In this document: positions 58,100 through 64,000 of the stretch, piece after piece
How positions within the stretch are numbered: position 1 is the stretch's first letter
Layout: each line of letters starts with the position of its first letter
DNA from: Pyrus communis
Lineage: Eukaryota > Streptophyta > Magnoliopsida > Rosales > Rosaceae
DNA length: 64,000 bases
Assembly: GCF_963583255.1 (NCBI RefSeq)
Contig: NC_084818.1
Coordinates: 14,200,222 to 14,264,221, forward strand
Direction of reading: 5' to 3'
Translations under genes and position numbers: made by a program
Notes under the pieces: model-generated
The model's database searches: none
The model's input: the letters and a program-made list of their open reading frames with translations, nothing else
What the model was told of the DNA's origin: nothing

Positions 58100-60122
58100 A
58101 TGGCAGAGACCTTAGGAGAAACGAAAGGAAACCCAGAAATGGAATCAGAGTCACAAGGCGATCCGAGGAAGATCGAGTCGTGTGAAGACGAGCCGTCGCC
58201 GAGGGGCGTGTTGGAAATCCCCATTACGGACTCGGACTACAGCGGCAGCAGCTGCGGCACATCTTCTTGTTCCGAAAAGACGATGGGCCAGACGCTAATG
58301 CGAGACATCAGCATTGGGTTGCAGATGAGAGGCAAGGGAATGTTCGATGCCTTGAAGAAGAAGTCAGCGTGGCGGTTTTCGACCATTCCCATATTGGGTG
58401 CCAGCTATGAACTTTCCAGGAGGAACTTGAGGAGGAGACTGGCTCGGATTTGGAACGCCGAGGATGAGGAGGAGGAAGGAGCTGATGGGATGTCCGTTAC
58501 GAAGCCGTCATGGAGGAACTTTGATTATGCTGAGCTTGCTGCTGCTACTGCCAATTTCAAACCTGGTGAGCCTTATTTTCGATTTTGTTATTCGCTTGTG
58601 AATAGAATTCTTATTGAGTTGTGATTGCATGGTACTCGGCAGAGAACCTGATTGGCAAAGGTGGGCAAGCAGAAGTTTACAAGGGGTTCTTATCCAATGG
58701 TACAATTGTAGCAGTCAAGAGGCTAATGAAGAAAGAGAAAGAGAAAGAAAACGAGGATCGAGTTGGCGATTTTTTGGCTGAGGTTGGGATTATTGCACAC
58801 ATAAGACACCCGAATGCTGCTCGCCTACTTGGCTTTGGCATCGACAGTGGTTTGCACCTTGTCCTGCAATTTTCCCCACACGGCAGCTTAGCTTCTCTAC
58901 TCTTTGGTACCGGATTTGTCTTCTAAGTTTCTTAATCTGTTTTTTTTTTCCTTCCAGTATCGTATTTCAGTTTCGCTGATGAGAAGATATTCTGCGTATC
59001 AGGTACAGCAGAATGTATGGATTGGAAGATCAGGTTTAAGGTAGCAATTGGGATAGCAGAAGGTTTGCGATATCTCCATCACGAATGCCACAGGCGCATC
59101 ATTCACCGGGACATCAAGGCCTCTAATATATTACTAACCGAAGATTATGAAGCTCAAGTATTCTTTGTGTTCTTCCGGTCTGGTTAACTTCTCATATATG
59201 CTTCTTAATGGATTTTCTAAATGTAATCGGAGTTCTATTTTACTGTTACTGCAGATATCTGATTTCGGACTAGCAAAGTGGCTCCCAGAGAAATGGACTC
59301 ACCATGTTGTATTCCCTATTGAAGGCACATTCGGGTTAGGGCACAGTTTCAATTGTCCGTCAGTTATGATTGCTAACTTTCATCTGTCGTAGAGATTTTT
59401 AGGCTAACAGACCTTCAAATTGTTTCAGGTACTTGTCTCCAGAGTACTTCATGCATGGAATTGTCGACGAGAAGACTGATGTGTTTGCATATGGGGTTTT
59501 ATTACTGGAGCTCATAACAGGTCGCCGTGCAGTTGATTCAACTCAGCAAAGCCTTGTGACCTGGGTGAGCATCTGTTATGTAAAACTAAATAGCATTTTT
59601 ATCCCCACTTTTGCCTTTGCCAAATGCTTACGGGTGCCAAAAAGGGTTAGAATTAGGACAGCAACGTCATTGTATCATTAAATCTCAAGTTCAATAGCCA
59701 ATTTTTCTTGTGTTATACACAGGCAAAGCCGCTTCTAGATGCAAGTAATATGAAGGAGCTAGCAGATCCTCTGTTAGAAGATGCATATGATCCGATTGAG
59801 ATGAAAAGAGCCATGGTGACGGCTTCAATGTGCATCAGTCATCAATCCACAAGGCGTCCGTATATGAATCGGGTATGATCAGTTTCTTGTTTCCGGTTAA
59901 TTTGTTTTCCAACCGTTACGCAAGATGGACTAACGATGCAAATTGGTGAGAGTGCAGGCAGTGCAGATGCTAAAGGGCGAGGATGGCGTCGCAGATCAGT
60001 TGAGACAGAGGTCTACAGCAGTGAGATCACTGGTCCTAGAGTCTTGTGACTTGGAAGACTACACTTGTTCGAATTACCTCAGCGATCTCAACCGCCACCG
60101 GCAACTCGTGTTGGATCAGTAG
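58100..60122 (+). CDS. Receptor-like cytoplasmic Ser/Thr kinase (RLCK VI/RBK-like), 7 exons, 471 aa
   Basis: Coding exons are 58100-58565, 58643-58906, 59003-59157, 59255-59334, 59429-59564, 59723-59872 and 59958-60122. All are GT-AG and sum to 472 codons. No signal peptide or membrane segment is present. The N-terminal 150 residues are Ser/Glu-rich with a basic cluster ([13 protein letters not shown]). The kinase domain has the Gly loop [11 protein letters not shown] (160-170), Lys181 in VAVKRL, the catalytic [10 protein letters not shown] (Asp280), DFG at 298-300, and SPEY in place of APE. All catalytic residues are present, so an active kinase is expected. The layout ([23 protein letters not shown] before the Gly loop) matches receptor-like cytosolic kinases such as the ROP-binding RBK proteins. 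ROP binding itself is inferred from that resemblance. Start at 58100 unless the upstream exon is used. Confidence 0.93.
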
Positions 60123-60792
60123 ACTGCCTTTGCTTTCCATTCCTCTTTCTCCTGCAGCCTCTTGTTGTTGTTGCATTGTCAGCTGTTAGTGTGGAAGTTT
60201 TGGGATTGTAGTACCCCTTGCTGTGTATCTCCTCAGGCTCTCAAATTGAAGCAATTGTTGATTGATTGCTACATATTTGTAGAGAATACTAGGAAAAGTG
60301 GCATTCTGTTATCGTTGCGGCATGGTATGTTATGTTACCAAACGATCAATTGGAACATTGTACATTCAAACGTTGAACGCCATCAATGCTTCACTAGTTG
60401 AACGATCGTGATTGATAACCTGGCAACATAACATGTCGTAATATCTCAAAAGGAAGTTACTTTTGTTAGAACAAGGTGTACCCCATGATGGTTGTATTTA
60501 TGTTCTCTCATCAAGTAAACAGTTCCGAATCAAGTTGAAAGTCTTCCTTGATCAATTTGTTTCTCCATCTTTGCACTGGTTCATTAATGTAAAAAAGGAC
60601 AAATTTGGGACCAAAAAGAAAATAAATATTTGTAAAAGCACCATGCACATCATTATGCACAAACACCAACCGCTAAGTTAGCCACCAAGGTTCAGTTCGC
60701 CTCTGTTCTCTGCGACAAACTCAAATCAACGACCCAGATCCAATTGGATAACAATCAACCTATCACTGTTTCAATCACAACCGTTCAATCTA
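60123..60792. other. 3' flank of the kinase gene and promoter of the TPR gene
   Basis: The two same-strand genes are separated by about 670 bp. The first half is likely the kinase 3' UTR. The last 100 bp lead to the TPR start codon. No other gene is recognised. Confidence 0.45.
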
Positions 60793-61434
60793 ATGACACC
60801 AGAGGTGGTGCTGCGGGTCTGCCTTCTGATCCTAACCCTAGCGGTGTTCTTCGCCATACACAAACTCTCCAGAAACGCCCTCACCAAGCTCCGAACCAAC
60901 AACCGAGCCAACCTCCAATCGACCCGCCACTTCATCCACGGGTCGCAGCTCCTGTACCGAGCACGGTCCACTCCCCACAAGGCCCAATCCCAGGCCCACG
61001 CCAAAAACGCCTTGATGGAGGCCCAGAAGGCGCTGTCTCTCTCGCCCAGGGATCCGGGCCCACACATCCTCAAAGCCCTATCACTCGATCTCTTGGGGCA
61101 CAAGACCTCCGCGCCGAAATCGCTTGACGCGGCCCTGTCGACGCCGTGCGTGAAGACGCTCTCTGAGAAGGAGCGCGGGGACGCTCTGGTGAAGAGGGCC
61201 GAGTTAAAGCTCGGGCTGAACCGGAGGCGGCGGGTGGACTCGGCGGTTGAAGACCTGGTGCATGCGGTCAGGCTGGGTCGGGCGGAGGGGGATGCGACGG
61301 CGTTTTGTCTGTTGGGTCAGTGTTACGAGTGGAAGAGGATGAGGAAGGAAACCAGAGAGGAATTTGAGCGGGCCTTGAGGGTTAATCCCGGGTCGGATTT
61401 GGCCTGTCAGGGCTTGGATCGGTTAGGACCCTAG
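60793..61434 (+). CDS. TPR-like membrane-anchored protein, single exon, 213 aa
   Basis: The frame encodes 213 residues without introns. An N-terminal hydrophobic segment (about residues 5-22, VVLRVCLLILTLAVFFAI) should act as a membrane anchor or signal. It is followed by a basic stretch and helical TPR-like repeats: AKNALMEAQKALSLSPRDPG, a middle pair around ERGDALVKRAELKLG, and TAFCLLGQCYEWKRMRKETR/EEFERALRVNPGSD. The region is markedly GC-rich compared with its flanks, as is common for intronless plant genes. Two longer overlapping frames on either strand lack domain pattern and were discarded. The TPR scaffold suggests protein-protein contact; the partner is unknown. Start is the first ATG before the hydrophobic segment. 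Confidence 0.88.
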   Translation: MTPEVVLRVCLLILTLAVFFAIHKLSRNALTKLRTNNRANLQSTRHFIHGSQLLYRARSTPHKAQSQAHAKNALMEAQKALSLSPRDPGPHILKALSLDLLGHKTSAPKSLDAALSTPCVKTLSEKERGDALVKRAELKLGLNRRRRVDSAVEDLVHAVRLGRAEGDATAFCLLGQCYEWKRMRKETREEFERALRVNPGSDLACQGLDRLGP

Positions 61435-62319
61435 CCCATGAACTTGGTATAATTTAGTAGATTGTATTACGTCTTCGTGTTTAAAAGCCCAACAAGGCAG
61501 TATTTAGCTAGGTTTCCTTCCAATATTTTATATATTTACTAGAGACCTCTGTCGTAGCCGACGTAGATTAGGCAAATTGGTTAGCGTCTCCTTATAGTTC
61601 CAAGCTGTTTAAGTAGTCCCACTTAAAAAACTTAGATTAGGCAAGTTGGCTAGCGCACGCCATATTCAAGTTTAAATCATTCTGATGTAGTTTCATACTC
61701 GATAAAACAGTAATAACAGTAATACTAGGAAGACTAAAAATTTGTAAATTAAATGATATATCACTAATAAAAATAAACACATTCATTAATGTTTAAGTAA
61801 TAATTTAATCAATTGTCGTGTCATTTAATTTTCAAGATTTTATCCACAAATATAATCTCTCCAACATCACATTCGTTAAAATATCATCTTGTCGTAGCAA
61901 GCTGAGATCAAGGCAAGTTGGTCAAGGCTGTAACACCGACGTCCGAAACGATGCGAAAATCTGCCCCTTATCCGATCTGATTTCACATATTAAAATATGA
62001 AGCGTGAAAAGACATCCAAAAGGAAAAATTCTTAATAAAGTAACAGATAACACGATTCAATATTTCCCACCTTAGATACAAAACCCAGCTTCCTACTCTA
62101 TCCAGAACTTTAACCTCCAAACAAAAAACCTCCTATGCCCTTCCTAAATCCTAAATCCTAAGGTTGAGAGGTGGATTGGAGTGAGGGTCAGATGTTGGTC
62201 AGCCAGATAATGTTAGCGGCTAACATGCCAAAACAAGTACTGTTTAGTCAGACCGGGCTAACATGCCAAAACAACAAGTACTGTTAGTCCCATCGCTGAC
62301 GAGTACTGTGGTACTCCTA
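61435..62319. other. Intergenic region with a decayed MITE
   Basis: The stretch 61714-61870 carries a left end gtaatactaggaagactaaa and inner words resembling the Tourist-like MITE at 42940, but its right end is degraded. The region 62.0-62.3 kb probably holds the 3' UTR of the AP2 gene. A short phrase gctaacatgccaaaaca is repeated at 62.22 and 62.26 kb. Confidence 0.5.
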
Positions 62320-64000
62320 TTAATGGGATTGGTGATTAGGCCAAATGTAAAACTCAGCTGGCTGCTGCGGCATCATGTTCATCTGAGTTGCAATGTTAGG
62401 GTTTAGTCCACCAGAATCCAAAGCGCCATAGTAGTTTGGCTGAAATTGGTGGAAGAGGTTGTGATAATAAGCGTTGGCAGCTGCAGCATCGTATGGAATC
62501 CCGCATGGTATGGAATGAACTGGCTGCATGGCAGTGAAATTGATGTTGCCACTGCTGCATTGAGGATGCTGCTGATCATGATTCACAGATGGTTTCTGCT
62601 CTTCAGCTTCGAGTGAGAGCTTTAAGCGCTTCGCTGCCCCACCAACAGGAAGAGAACTCTTGCCAATAGCTTCAACGTCATATCGGTTCATCTCAAAATT
62701 TGTAACTGCATTAATGCCCCTAAACTTTATGGCCGCTATATCATACGCCTCTGCTGCTTCCTCTTCAGTAGCTGTCGACAATAAATGGTCATGGATTATC
62801 AAAATGTGCACATTAACTCTCTTCCAAAGACCAAGAAGCATCCATGGAAGCATCCAATTCAATATGTGGTACGTTATCAGACTAATCCAGAGAAAAACTA
62901 AACGATAAACCGAGTATATACAGCTTTCATGCTTGAAAATAAAAATTAAGATGAACTTGGAAGTCTTGAATGGTGTCAATTAATGAGTACGTCTCCCTGC
63001 AGTAACGTTTAAGCCAAAAGCAGAACTATATAAAAGGTTTGAATAAAACATGTAAGGTAAAGGTGTTACCAAATGTTCCCAGGTATAGGTCTTTGTTCCC
63101 GGCCACACGGCCTATTCTTGCTTGCCATCGTCCTTGTTGATGATGCCTGCAAATATTAAATTGAACCGTGCATGGATGAATATACTAGTTTATGCAACAT
63201 ATATAACAATCCAGGTTTTAATAAACACAATATACAGCAAATATTGACAAGGAATGATTTGAAAATAGACGTACTGACCTTGTAACTCCCCTGTAAATAG
63301 AAGCTCCTCTTGAAAAACCACTGCTTTTCCTGCAAGTGAAAAGTTGGGGAGAAATATTTAATTAACCGCATAACAGACGGAAAAAAAAAAATCCAAAGGG
63401 GTCGGTCGGAGCAAACCTTCTGAGAGAGGCGATGAATTCTTGCTTGGTCACATGCTTCATATCTTCCAGTTCTTTGCTGTAAGTTGAAACCTGAGAATTC
63501 AAAAACCAAATGCTAAGTACTTTGCAGTCCACTTCTCTGTCAGATATTTTCATTGCAAGAACAAAAGAATATTCTAAATATATTAGAATTAACAATATAT
63601 GCATTACAGGAAAGTTGGTTGTTGCAGTAGGACCCCAGTATTTCAGAGCAGCCAAATCATAAGCCCTTGCTGCCTTATCTTCCTTGTCGTATCCACCTGA
63701 AACAATTACAGCAAGTTTATTAACTCAAAAAAGCAAGTTACAAAATTAAAAGTAAATTTCTTTTTGTTCCAATGTAAATAAAAAGGATAAAAATCTTACC
63801 CAAGTAAACTGTGGAATCGGATCAGATATTGAATGACAGCAAGATTTCCAGAATCCCACATTTTATGCAAAAAGCAAAAAGATTTCAACATCAGCTTAAA
63901 CAGCAGTCAAAATTATCAGCTAAGTAGACTAGCCCTTGATCTAACTAATAAACAATAATTATTTCTGAAAAAAAGGTAAGTGAATTTGTCAAAATAAGGA
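62320..64000 (-). CDS. AINTEGUMENTA-like/PLETHORA double-AP2 transcription factor, 3' part (truncated by window end)
   Basis: Minus-strand exons visible are a 9-nt microexon 63808-63800, then 63696-63608, 63490-63417, 63329-63279, 63146-63070 and the terminal exon 62771-62320. Phases agree throughout. The end of the first AP2 domain reads [20 protein letters not shown] then [13 protein letters not shown]. The linker is [19 protein letters not shown]. The second AP2 domain follows as [40 protein letters not shown] and [20 protein letters not shown]. An AAKRLK basic motif and a Gln/Asn-rich tail ending [15 protein letters not shown] come last. This double-AP2 arrangement with its microexon is diagnostic of the ANT/AIL/PLT clade that controls meristem and organ growth. 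The tail suggests the AIL6/PLT3 group but this is tentative. The N-terminus lies beyond 64000. Confidence 0.93.

Noticed and set aside
60744..61127. Pro/Gln-rich frame overlapping the TPR gene
   Set aside because: It is an out-of-frame reading of the TPR coding region without domain support.

Overview
This is plant nuclear DNA: AT-rich, with intron-containing genes that have canonical GT-AG junctions, plant gene families and many nested retroelements. The Cassandra-type 5S-bearing TRIM, the copia/gypsy protein fragments and the MITE styles suggest Rosaceae (apple/pear/plum relatives). That assignment is an inference. I see no bacterial-style operons, CRISPR arrays or intact virus.

Six host genes or gene parts are well supported, and I rebuilt exon boundaries for five of them. 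(1) A GT47/exostosin-type glycosyltransferase, minus strand, 3295-6316, 5 exons, 423 aa. (2) A SpoU/TrmH-type RNA 2'-O-methyltransferase, minus, 14570-18079, 4 exons, 340 aa. (3) A histone-fold (bromodomain-associated) transcription factor with a Gln-rich tail, minus, 30592-34544, 6 exons, 602 aa. (4) An RLCK-type protein kinase, plus, 58100-60122, 7 coding exons, 471 aa, with a possible spliced in-frame upstream start. (5) A single-exon TPR protein with an N-terminal membrane anchor, plus, 60793-61434. (6) The 3' part of an AINTEGUMENTA-like/PLETHORA double-AP2 transcription factor, minus, 62320 to beyond the window, including a 9-nt microexon. A UGT91-like glycosyltransferase (19378-20792) is a pseudogene with two stops and a frameshift. 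A small second UGT fragment lies about 0.9 kb downstream.

The rest is mostly transposable elements. From left to right: a SINE with 15-bp target duplication (2425-2624); a degenerate Ty1/copia on the minus strand (about 7.1-12.25 kb) split by a 1.42-kb solo LTR; another copia-type LTR (13957-14290); a LINE endonuclease fragment (about 18.3-18.5 kb); a complete-ended 7.3-kb Ty3/gypsy element (22119-29439, TSD CATAT) that lost its RT and keeps a long antisense ORF; a 500-bp hAT MITE (29600-30099); a non-coding LARD-like element (35161-38347); two solo LTRs of one family in opposite orientation (40551-42187 and 44019-46194); gypsy remnants with a higher-order tandem array (47.88-48.55 kb); a LINE 3' part (49.3-51.1 kb); SINEs (53.2-53.6 kb); a Mutator-like MITE with about 200-bp TIRs (54201-55337); and a second TIR element that has swallowed a Cassandra TRIM (55772-56410).

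The host genes do not form an obvious pathway. The densest genic part is the right end (58-64 kb), where the kinase, the TPR protein and the AP2 factor sit within 6 kb. The most unusual items are the antisense ORF in the gypsy element, the tandem duplication of that element's 3' end, the inverted pair of solo LTRs with palindromic motifs, the Cassandra-in-TIR-element nest and the possible upstream start of the kinase.
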